From NCBI GenBank assembly GCA_016789625.1, contig JAEUQS010000683.1:1-10717 (forward strand): a DNA stretch of 10,717 bases. Reading direction: 5' to 3'. Each line of letters begins with the position of its first letter. Positions within the stretch are counted from its first letter, which is position 1. The translations under genes were made by a program, and so were the position numbers. Under the pieces are notes generated by a model. The model was not told the DNA's origin. It ran no database searches and saw nothing but the letters and a program-made list of their open reading frames with translations. Of this stretch, positions 1 through 5,968 are shown one piece after another. This DNA is from Acidobacteriota bacterium (GTDB lineage: Bacteria > Acidobacteriota > Thermoanaerobaculia > UBA5066).

Positions 1-2
1 CC

Positions 3-1364
3 ACGCTCTCGCGCTTCATCGAGTCGAAGGCGCTCACCGCAGAGCGCCTCACGAAGATCTACCTCGATCGCCTCGAGCGCTTCGACGGAAAGCTCCGCTG
101 CACCATCACGCTCATGAAGGAGAGCGCGCTCGCGGCCGCGAAGCGCGCGGACGCGGAGATCGCCGCCGGGAAGTACCGCGGGCCGCTCCATGGCATTCCC
201 TGGGGCGCCAAGGACCTCGTGGACACCAAGGGCGTGCCGACGACGTACGGCGCCGAGACCTACCGCAACCGGATCCCCACGGCCGATGCCACGGTCGTCT
301 CCCGCCTCGAGAAGGCCGGCGCGATCCTCGTGGCCAAGCTCAGCATGGGCGCCCTCGCGCTCAACGACGTGTGGTTCGGCGGCATGACGATGAACCCGTG
401 GCTCCTCGAGGAGGGCGCGGGCGGCAGCAGCGCCGGGCCGGGATCGGCCACCGCCGCGGGCTGCGTGGGCTTTTCCCTGGGCAGCGAAACGCTCGGCAGC
501 ATCGTGAACCCCACGATGCGCTGCGGGCTCGCGGGCCTGCGTCCCACGTTCGGGCGCGTCCCGCGCACGGGCGCGATGACGCTCTGCTGGTCGCTCGACA
601 AGCTGGGTCCCATGACGCGGGGCGTGGAGGACGCGCTGCTCGTGCTCGCCGCGCTCCGCGGAAAGGACGCGGGCGACGCCTCCAGCGTCGACCGCTCCCT
701 GGAGTTCGATGCCGTGTCTGCCGGGAACGTCGCCGGCCTCCGCCTGGGGATCTTCCCCGCGTACATGAAGGAGAGTCCCGCGACCGACGTGGATCGCGCG
801 GCCGTGGAAACGGCCAAGCGTCTGGGCATGAAAATCGTCGAGGTGAGCCTGCCCGACTGGCCCTACGGCTCCCTCAACACCATCCTCTTCGCCGAGTCGG
901 CCGCGGCGTTCGAAGAGCTCACGCTCTCTCACGGCGTGGACGCCCTCGCCGCGCAGGTGCCCGACGCCTGGCCCAATACGTTCCGACAGTCGCGGTTCCT
1001 CTCCGCGGTGGACTTCGTACAGGCCGACCGGCTGCGCCGCAAGGTGGCGAACGAGATGGCCCGCATCTTCAAGACGGTCGACATCCTCCTCGTGCCGTCG
1101 CTGCGCGACGAGCCCCTCACCATCTCGAACTACACCGGCCACCCGTCGCTCACGCTGCGAGCGGGCTTCGTCGAGGTCGGCGTCGCGCGGAGCGACTGGG
1201 CTCCCGATCCTGCCAAGCCGCTCCCCACGTTCTCGCCGAAGCGGCGCGTGCCGCACGGCATCACGCTCATCGGGCGGCTGTTCGACGAAGGGACCCTGGG
1301 ACGCGTGGGTCTCGCGCTCGAGAGAGCGTTCGGGGTCGCGGAGGCGCGGCCCGCGGGATTCTGA
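3..1364 (+). CDS. Amidase-signature family enzyme, 5'-truncated by window edge
   Basis: This is a C-N hydrolase of the amidase signature (GatA/FAAH-like) family. The reading frame is open from base 3 and gives 453 residues; the N-terminus lies outside the window, so the ATG at 114 is internal. The Ser-cisSer-Lys triad is visible in fragment numbering: Lys70 in GIPWGAKDL, cis-Ser142 in AGGSSAG and nucleophile Ser166 in GSETLGSI. The 24-residue Ser-Ser spacing matches characterised members. The nucleophile block differs from the usual GTDTGGSIRxPA (Glu for the Asp and Leu for the first Gly), a variant I associate with uncharacterised, often exported amidases rather than GatA. No gatB or gatC is nearby, so a tRNA amidotransferase role is unlikely. 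The substrate cannot be told. Its stop directly abuts the stop of the convergent gene, and its last 11 codons recur at 5924-5959. Confidence 0.9.
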   Translation, partial: TLSRFIESKALTAERLTKIYLDRLERFDGKLRCTITLMKESALAAAKRADAEIAAGKYRGPLHGIPWGAKDLVDTKGVPTTYGAETYRNRIPTADATVVSRLEKAGAILVAKLSMGALALNDVWFGGMTMNPWLLEEGAGGSSAGPGSATAAGCVGFSLGSETLGSIVNPTMRCGLAGLRPTFGRVPRTGAMTLCWSLDKLGPMTRGVEDALLVLAALRGKDAGDASSVDRSLEFDAVSAGNVAGLRLGIFPAYMKESPATDVDRAAVETAKRLGMKIVEVSLPDWPYGSLNTILFAESAAAFEELTLSHGVDALAAQVPDAWPNTFRQSRFLSAVDFVQADRLRRKVANEMARIFKTVDILLVPSLRDEPLTISNYTGHPSLTLRAGFVEVGVARSDWAPDPAKPLPTFSPKRRVPHGITLIGRLFDEGTLGRVGLALERAFGVAEARPAGF

Positions 1365-1994
1365 TCAGGCCGCGTAGAAGAGCACGGCGAAGTAGTGGCA
1401 GGTCGTTCCGCCGAGGACGAAGAGGTGCCACACGAAATGCGCCCAGGGCGTGCGCTTGGACGCGTAGAAGGGAACGCCCAGCGTGTAGAGCACGCCGCCC
1501 GCCACGAGCCACAGGAGCCCCGTGGTGGGCAGGTGCTGAAGCAGAGGCTTGATCGCCACCACCACGAGCCAGCCCATCAGCAGGTAGAGCCCGTTCGAGA
1601 GGATCGGGTGCTTCAGGCGTCCGAACGACTTGAGCAGGATGCCCGTGAGCGCGAGCGTCCAGATGACGACGAGGAGCCCCCAGCCCCAGGCTCCGGGCAG
1701 CACCATGAGCGTGAACGGCGTGTACGTGCCGGCGATGAGCAGATAGATCGCCGAGTGGTCGAGGGCATGGAAGACGCGCTTGGCGCGCGGCCCCGGCAGC
1801 GAGTGGTAGAGCGTCGACGAGAGGTAGAGGACCAGGAGCGACGCGCCGAACACCGACACCCCGGTGATTGCCGCCGCACCATGGGGCAAAGAGGCCGCGA
1901 GGAGGAACGCGATGCCCACGAGGCTGGCGAGGACGCCGAGCCCGTGGCTGATGGCGTTGGCCAGCTCCTCGCCCCACGAGTACGGGCTCACCAC
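1365..1994 (-). CDS. trhA: Hemolysin III / PAQR-family 7-TM membrane protein (TrhA-like)
   Basis: This is a 209-aa, very hydrophobic integral membrane protein with about seven transmembrane segments, the usual length for bacterial HlyIII/YqfA (UPF0073) proteins. Family hallmarks are present in order: N-terminal ISHGLG, an S-x3-H motif (Ser60-His64 in LSSTLYHSL), HALDHSAIYLLIAGTYTPF (Asp79) in the third segment, and H-x3-H (His186, His190) in the last segment. The Ser/Asp/His set is the putative metal-binding hydrolase site of the PAQR superfamily. Relatives have been linked to membrane lipid homeostasis; the hemolysin name is historical. The start is GTG (1994-1992); no ATG is in frame upstream and no clear Shine-Dalgarno is seen. 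The gene is transcribed divergently from the oxidoreductase operon and convergently with the amidase, with no terminator room between the two stops. Confidence 0.93.
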   Translation of the reverse strand: MVSPYSWGEELANAISHGLGVLASLVGIAFLLAASLPHGAAAITGVSVFGASLLVLYLSSTLYHSLPGPRAKRVFHALDHSAIYLLIAGTYTPFTLMVLPGAWGWGLLVVIWTLALTGILLKSFGRLKHPILSNGLYLLMGWLVVVAIKPLLQHLPTTGLLWLVAGGVLYTLGVPFYASKRTPWAHFVWHLFVLGGTTCHYFAVLFYAA

Positions 1995-2133
1995 GCGGAA
2001 ATCATAGTCCCGGGCCCGGCTCCACCCGCCTGATTCATCTGCGGGATGGCAGCCCGCCCCTCACGAGGTCAGATTACCGGTGGAGCAACGTCAGCAAGGC
2101 CTGCTCGGGCTCCGTTCACGAGGGGGGCTGCCC
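1995..2133. promoter_or_regulatory. Divergent upstream region between trhA and the oxidoreductase operon
   Basis: This 139-bp gap is the only place for promoters of both the leftward HlyIII gene and the rightward four-gene operon. I could not identify a convincing -35/-10 pair. Two weak inverted repeats are visible: GCGGG (2041-2045) with CCCGC (2053-2057), and GAGCA (2083-2087) with TGCTC (2102-2106). Both stems are only 5 bp and may be chance in DNA this GC-rich. A GTG at 2080 would add 18 residues to the first operon protein, but it lacks a ribosome binding site. Confidence 0.4.
2122..2127 (+). promoter_or_regulatory. Shine-Dalgarno deciding the 2134 start
   Basis: A purine run AGGGGGG (2121-2127) ends 6 nt before ATG 2134. 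It supports that ATG over the in-frame GTG at 2080, which has no comparable site. The protein from 2134 begins MATRKERQK, directly ahead of the ferredoxin domain. Confidence 0.6.
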
Positions 2134-3567
2134 ATGGCGACGCGCAAGGAACGACAGAAGCCCTTTCTCCTTCCCCAGCTCTGCAAGGGTTGCGCTCGGT
2201 GCGTGGAAACCTGCGCAAAGCACTGCATCGAGCTGGGTACGGAGATCAACCCGGAGACGGGCCTCACGCCCGTCATCCTTCACCTCGAGAACTGCAGCGC
2301 TTGCGGCCTCTGCGTCGACGCGTGTCCCGAGCCCTACGGCCTCAGGGACTCGCCGAGCGCCGAGGAGTTCGAGCTGCAGGATCCGGCGAAGATGTTCGGC
2401 GAGCGCGGCTCCACGGCCCCGCGGGCGGTGAAGATCCCCGACGAGCAGATCCACCTGCCGCCGCTTTCGCCCATGGTCCTCAAGGGGAACTACGCGTCGG
2501 CGGTGGGCGCCCTGCTCGCGGGCTGCCGCCACGTGTTCGGCTACCCCATCACCCCGTCGACCGAGGGCGCCGAGCTGATGGCCAAGCTCCTGCCCGAGCT
2601 CTCGGGCGTGTTCGTGCAGGCGGTGAGCGAGGTCGCCACCGTGAACATGATGTACGGCTGCGGCGGCGCGGGTCTGCCCTGCATGACGTACACGTCGTCC
2701 CCGGGCTTCAGCCTCATGCTCGAGGGCCTCTCCTACATGATCGGCGCCGAGGTCCCGGGCGTCTTCGTGAACATCATGCGCGGCGGCCCCGGCCTCGGGA
2801 ACATCGCGCCCGAGCAGTCGGACATCAAGCTCGCGTGCCGCGGCCTCGGCCACGGGAACACCCACGCCATCGTGCTCACACCCTCGACGCCGCAGGAGAT
2901 GCTGGACCTCACGATGCTGGCGTTCGAGCTGACGTTCAAGTACCGGAACCCGGTGGTGATCCTCGGCGACGGCTACCTGGGACAGATGACCGGCAAGGTC
3001 GTGCTGCCCCAGACGATGACCAAGCCCGGCATCCCCGAATGGGCCGTGTACGGCGACGCGCGCCACCGCGGCAACCTGATCAACTCGATCTATCTGGCCG
3101 AGGCCGACCTCGAGGCCCACAACGCCCACCTCGACGCGAAGTACGCGCGCATGGCCGCCGAGCAGAGGGCCGACCTCTACCAATGCGACGACGCGAGCGT
3201 GCTCCTCGTGGCCTGCAACACGCCGGCCCGCATGGCGAAGGGCGCCGTCGGCGCGCTCCGCGAGCAGGGCGTGAAGGCCGGCCTCTTCCGTCCGCTGACG
3301 CTCTGGCCGTTCCCCGTGGAAAGGCTGAAGCCCATTCTTCCGCACGTCTCCCGCATCGTGGTCGTCGAGGCCTCGAGCGGCGGACAGCTCGAGGACGAGC
3401 TGCGGCTCGCGCTCTCGCACGCGGGGATCCGCAACGCGCCGGACATCGAATCGGTGCGCCGCTCGGGCGGCGTGCTCCCGCAACAGAGCGAGATCGTCGC
3501 CGGAGTGCTGGGCGGAACCCACCGCCCGATCCCCGCCTTCGTGGCGCGCCAGGAGATGACGGTATGA
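2134..3567 (+). CDS. vorB: 2-oxoacid:ferredoxin oxidoreductase, ferredoxin(delta)-alpha fusion (VorB/KorA-like)
   Basis: This 477-aa protein fuses a 2x[4Fe-4S] ferredoxin domain to the alpha (pyrimidine-binding) domain of a 2-oxoacid:ferredoxin oxidoreductase. Residues 17-31 carry CKGCARCVETC plus an extra Cys31; residues 54-65 carry CSACGLCVDACP. From about residue 113 the alpha domain shows GYPITPSTE, the conserved SEVATVNM, SSPGFSLMLEGLSYMIGAE, NIMRGGPGLG and NPVVILGDG. The closest pattern I recognise is VorB (branched-chain 2-oxoacid), but KorA (2-oxoglutarate) is similar, so the substrate is not settled. The enzyme makes an acyl-CoA, CO2 and reduced ferredoxin in the cytoplasm, or runs in reverse as a carboxylase. 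In many organisms delta (VorD) is a separate small gene; here it is the N-terminus. The stop overlaps the next start in ATGA, so the two are translationally coupled. Confidence 0.92.
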   Translation: MATRKERQKPFLLPQLCKGCARCVETCAKHCIELGTEINPETGLTPVILHLENCSACGLCVDACPEPYGLRDSPSAEEFELQDPAKMFGERGSTAPRAVKIPDEQIHLPPLSPMVLKGNYASAVGALLAGCRHVFGYPITPSTEGAELMAKLLPELSGVFVQAVSEVATVNMMYGCGGAGLPCMTYTSSPGFSLMLEGLSYMIGAEVPGVFVNIMRGGPGLGNIAPEQSDIKLACRGLGHGNTHAIVLTPSTPQEMLDLTMLAFELTFKYRNPVVILGDGYLGQMTGKVVLPQTMTKPGIPEWAVYGDARHRGNLINSIYLAEADLEAHNAHLDAKYARMAAEQRADLYQCDDASVLLVACNTPARMAKGAVGALREQGVKAGLFRPLTLWPFPVERLKPILPHVSRIVVVEASSGGQLEDELRLALSHAGIRNAPDIESVRRSGGVLPQQSEIVAGVLGGTHRPIPAFVARQEMTV

Positions 3568-5006
3568 GCAGCGTCTTCTACGAGAAGTTCGAGCGGCACG
3601 CCCACGGCGAGGGCCTCAAGGGGCACGCCACGCACTACTGTCCCGGCTGCGGCCACGGGCTCGCGCACAAGTACCTGGCCGAGGCCATCGACGAGCTGGG
3701 CATCCAGGACCACACGGTCGCCATCTCGCCCGTCGGCTGCGCCGTCTTCCTCTATTACTACTTCGACGTCGGCAACTCCCAGGCCCCGCACGGTCGCGCT
3801 CCGGCCGTGGCGCTCGGCCACAAGATGGCGAACCCCGACTCCATCGTCGTGAGCTATCAGGGCGACGGCGACCTCGCCTCGATCGGGCTCGCCGAGATCA
3901 TCTCCACCGCGCAGATGGGCATTCCCATCACGTTCATCTTCGTGAACAACGCGATCTACGGAATGACGGGCGGGCAGATGGCCCCCACGACGCTCATGGG
4001 ACAGAAGACGGCCACGAGCCCCACGGGCCGCACGCCACTCATGGGCGCCCCCATGAAGATGGCCGAGCTGATCGCACAGCTCGACGGGCCCGTGTACGTC
4101 GAGCGCGTCGCTCTGTACGACGCGAAGCAGCGGCTCAAGGCGAAACGGGCCATCAAGAAGGCGATGCAGATCCAGGTGGAGAAGAAGGGCCTCGCGTTCG
4201 TGGAGGTCCTGGCCGAGTGCCCGACGCACCTCCGCATGACGCCGCAGGAGGCGGAGACCTGGGTGAAGGAGCAGATGCTCCCCGTCTTCCCGCTGGGCGT
4301 GAAGAAGGACACCGTGGGCGAGCCGTGGTTCCACATGGACCTGCCGGTGTTCTCTCCGGAGAAGGTGATCCACGCCGTCGGCGCGGGCCGCTCCTCGGCG
4401 GAGCGGTTCTCGAAGGGCTTTCCGCGGCACCTCGACCCGCACGACATCTCGCTGAAGCTGGCGGGAGCCGGAGGCGACGGCGCCCAGACGGCGGCCATGC
4501 TCATCGCGACGGCGGCCATCAACGAGGGCTTCGACGCGACGCACATTCCGAGCTACGGCCCCGAGTCGCGCGGCGGGACGTCCTATGCCGACGTCCACGT
4601 GGCCGAAGACGAGGTGCTCTCGCCGGCCTCGCCCCACCCGGCCATCCTCATCGCGTTCAACGCGCCGAGCCTCGCGAAGTTCGGGCCGGCCGTGGCGCCC
4701 GGCGGAACGATCCTGTACGACAGCTCCGTGGTTTCGGAGGTCCCGCACGTGCCAGACACGGTTTCGGTCCACGGCGTTCCGTTCACCGAGATCGCGCAGG
4801 GTCTCGGCAAGTCCATGGTGAAGAACATCGTGGCCCTCGGCGCTCTCTCGGCCGCGACGGGTCTCTTCCCGAAGGAGACGTTCCTGGCGGCCATCCGGCA
4901 GGCCCTCAAGGAGAAGAGCGCGCTGATCCCGCTGAACGAAAAGGCCTTCGATCTGGGCGCCGAGGCGGTCGCGGGGGTCTGTACCCCGGGAGGAGTGAGG
5001 TCATGA
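3564..5006 (+). CDS. 2-oxoacid:ferredoxin oxidoreductase, beta-gamma fusion (VorA+VorC / KorB+KorC-like)
   Basis: This 480-aa protein is the partner of the preceding subunit. Residues 1 to about 255 form the thiamine-diphosphate-binding beta subunit: HYCPGCGHG (Cys26, Cys29), PVGC (Cys59) and AECPTH (Cys219) supply four likely [4Fe-4S] ligands. GDGD at 100-103 and NNAIYGMTGG from 128 fit the ThDP/Mg motif GDG-x25-NN. Residues from about 290 to 470 form the gamma domain, with LAGAGGDGAQTA (299-310) and SYGPESRGGTSYADVHVAED, typical of VorC/KorC/PorC. With the delta-alpha fusion, all four classical subunits sit in two chains. The start ATG 3564 overlaps the upstream TGA and has AGGAG at 3551-3555. 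The same frame stays open far upstream (to 2046), but that part is a shadow of the alpha gene. The order ferredoxin-alpha-beta-gamma agrees with vor operons. Confidence 0.92.
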   Translation: MSSVFYEKFERHAHGEGLKGHATHYCPGCGHGLAHKYLAEAIDELGIQDHTVAISPVGCAVFLYYYFDVGNSQAPHGRAPAVALGHKMANPDSIVVSYQGDGDLASIGLAEIISTAQMGIPITFIFVNNAIYGMTGGQMAPTTLMGQKTATSPTGRTPLMGAPMKMAELIAQLDGPVYVERVALYDAKQRLKAKRAIKKAMQIQVEKKGLAFVEVLAECPTHLRMTPQEAETWVKEQMLPVFPLGVKKDTVGEPWFHMDLPVFSPEKVIHAVGAGRSSAERFSKGFPRHLDPHDISLKLAGAGGDGAQTAAMLIATAAINEGFDATHIPSYGPESRGGTSYADVHVAEDEVLSPASPHPAILIAFNAPSLAKFGPAVAPGGTILYDSSVVSEVPHVPDTVSVHGVPFTEIAQGLGKSMVKNIVALGALSAATGLFPKETFLAAIRQALKEKSALIPLNEKAFDLGAEAVAGVCTPGGVRS

Positions 5007-5287
5007 GCGACGAGCGCGTTCCCCTGCCTCTCACCGCCGAGGAACGGCGGCTGATCCTGGCCCTCCGCGAGATTCCCTCGTCACCGCTGCGCGACAAGGT
5101 CGTCGCCGTGGTGAAGGAGCTCGCGGACCTCGCAACCGAGCCCGCCTGCCTCGAGGCGCAGGCCGACGGCGTGCCGTGCGGAAGCGAGAAGAACCTCTGT
5201 GAGTCCTGCTCGCGCGTCCTCGTGCGCGTCCGGGACTCCATGGACCGGAACTTCCCCGTGCCGCGCTACACCTTGCAGATGCTCTGA
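5003..5287 (+). CDS. Small four-cysteine protein of the oxidoreductase operon, function unknown
   Basis: This is a 94-aa protein that I do not recognise. It starts at ATG 5003 in an ATGA overlap with the beta-gamma gene, with GGAGGAG at 4989-4995 as ribosome binding site, so it is clearly part of the operon. The first 48 residues look helical (LTAEERRLILALREIP, then DKVVAVVKELADL). The second half holds all four cysteines as C49-x9-C59-x6-C66-x2-C69, followed by a basic stretch and a proline-containing tail. The spacing could bind zinc or a [4Fe-4S] cluster but does not match a ferredoxin CxxCxxCxxxCP. There is no signal peptide or membrane segment. Its location suggests an accessory, electron-transfer or assembly role for the oxidoreductase; this is inference from context only. 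Confidence 0.85.
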   Translation: MSDERVPLPLTAEERRLILALREIPSSPLRDKVVAVVKELADLATEPACLEAQADGVPCGSEKNLCESCSRVLVRVRDSMDRNFPVPRYTLQML

Positions 5288-5290
5288 GCC

Positions 5291-5785
5291 GTGATCGTCG
5301 ACTTCGGGAAATGCGCAGATCCCTGGCTGAGCATCGACGACGTCGTGATGGGCGGTGTCTCGCACAGTGAAATGGTCGTCGAGGACGGAGTCGCCGCCTT
5401 TCAGGGCACCCTCTCGCTGGACAACGGCGGCGGCTTCGCGTCGGTGCGCTCCCGGCCGTCGGTCTTCCCTCTCGCGGGCCTCGACGGTCTGCTGCTCCGG
5501 GTGAAGGGAGACGGCAACCGCTATCGGCTGAGGCTCCGCACCACGGACGCCTCCGACGGCGTCAGCTATGAAGCCGTGCTGGAGCCCTTTGCCGACGAAT
5601 GGGAGGACCTCGCGGTCCCCTTCACGTCGTTCCGGCCCGTGTTCCGCGGCCGGACCGTCGAAGGCTTCCCGCCGCTCGACCCCGCCGCGGTCCGGACGCT
5701 CGGCCTGATGATCTCGGACCGCCAGGAAGGCCCCTTCCGCCTGGAATTGGCGTCGATCGACGGGTGGAGGGCTACACCGGGCTAG
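5291..5785 (+). CDS. CIA30-domain protein (NDUFAF1-like fold)
   Basis: This 164-aa protein is almost entirely a CIA30 domain (complex I intermediate-associated protein 30; galactose-binding-like fold). Visible hallmarks are WLSIDDVVMGGVSHSE (12-27), FQGTLSLDNGGGFASVR (37-53), LLRVKGDGNRYRLRLR (68-83), the FRPVFRGRTVEGF region (114-126) and LGLMISDRQEGPFRLELASI (137-156). The mitochondrial relative NDUFAF1 is a complex I assembly factor; bacterial stand-alone versions are mostly uncharacterised. The start is GTG 5291, only 3 nt after the stop of the four-cysteine gene, with no separate ribosome binding site, so coupled translation is likely. The gene closes the operon. Its 3' end overlaps by 14 bp the end of the remnant purQ fragment on the other strand. 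Confidence 0.88.
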   Translation: MIVDFGKCADPWLSIDDVVMGGVSHSEMVVEDGVAAFQGTLSLDNGGGFASVRSRPSVFPLAGLDGLLLRVKGDGNRYRLRLRTTDASDGVSYEAVLEPFADEWEDLAVPFTSFRPVFRGRTVEGFPPLDPAAVRTLGLMISDRQEGPFRLELASIDGWRATPG

Positions 5786-5922
5786 GAACCCACTTCGCGA
5801 GGAGGCTCCGCGCCGCGGCCTGGAACAGCACCGCGCCGTCGGTTCCGCCGAGGAGCGCGTCTCCTGCCCGCTCGGGGTGCGGCATGAGCGCGACGACGTT
5901 GCCCCGTTCGTTCGAGAGCCCC
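5772..5922 (-). pseudogene. purQ: Remnant 3' fragment of purQ (second copy)
   Basis: Bases 5793-5922 match 9317-9446 (the 3' end of the intact purQ) at 125 of 130 positions without gaps. On the minus strand the fragment encodes PurQ residues about 191-233, including the MPHPE motif with the catalytic His and Glu, then its own ending KWVPSPV and a TAG at 5774-5772; the intact gene ends KLVRS. Four of the five differences are synonymous and one changes Ser232 to Ala. There is no start codon, no Cys nucleophile and nothing of the N-terminal 190 residues, so it cannot be functional. The match stops abruptly at 5922, where an amidase tail begins. Confidence 0.9.
5793..5922. repeat. 130-bp direct repeat, copy 1 (copy 2 at 9317-9446)
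   Basis: This is a direct repeat with a 3524-bp offset and 5 mismatches (5798, 5802, 5835, 5865, 5886). The two copies bracket the propeller gene. Copy 2 is inside the intact purQ. The repeat ends at 5922 (9446), next to the motif TCGAGAG (5912-5918), which also occurs in the amidase gene at 1318-1324. Confidence 0.92.
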
Positions 5923-5961
5923 TTTCGGTGTCGCGGAGGCGCGCCCCGCAGGCTTCTGATC
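5923..5961 (+). pseudogene. Remnant 3' tail of an amidase gene (second copy)
   Basis: Bases 5924-5961 align without gaps to 1329-1366, the 3' end of the amidase gene, with 34 of 38 identical. The encoded peptide FGVAEARPAGF and its TGA stop (5957-5959) are identical to the amidase C-terminus, and all four differences are third-base synonymous changes (GGT/GGG, CGC/CGG, GCA/GCG, GGC/GGA). Only 11 codons remain. It faces the stop of the propeller gene at 5969 just as the intact amidase faces the HlyIII gene at 1365. It is short, but the frame, stop and synonymous pattern make chance unlikely. Confidence 0.75.
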
Positions 5962-5968
5962 TGTCGGC

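Noticed and set aside
371..1552. 393-codon frame overlapping the amidase
   Set aside because: It is an Arg-rich shadow frame running across the convergent stop into the HlyIII gene; it has no recognisable domain.
1365..1994. A true hemolysin or toxin gene
   Set aside because: The family name is historical. The seven-segment PAQR motifs indicate a membrane homeostasis-type protein and nothing nearby suggests toxin function.
2041..2110. Riboswitch or T-box in the operon leader
   Set aside because: Only 5-bp inverted repeats are visible, and no conserved riboswitch or T-box sequence is seen.
2046..3563. Long upstream extension of the beta-gamma reading frame to an ATG at 2046
   Set aside because: It lies fully over the alpha-subunit gene in another frame, is Arg/Gly-rich and lacks family motifs. 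ATG 3564 has AGGAG and an ATGA overlap.
2116..4772. Long antisense open frames opposite the oxidoreductase genes (468 and 531 codons)
   Set aside because: They are low-complexity, His/Arg/Leu-rich translations typical of antisense frames in high-GC coding DNA; the plus strand carries clear family motifs throughout.
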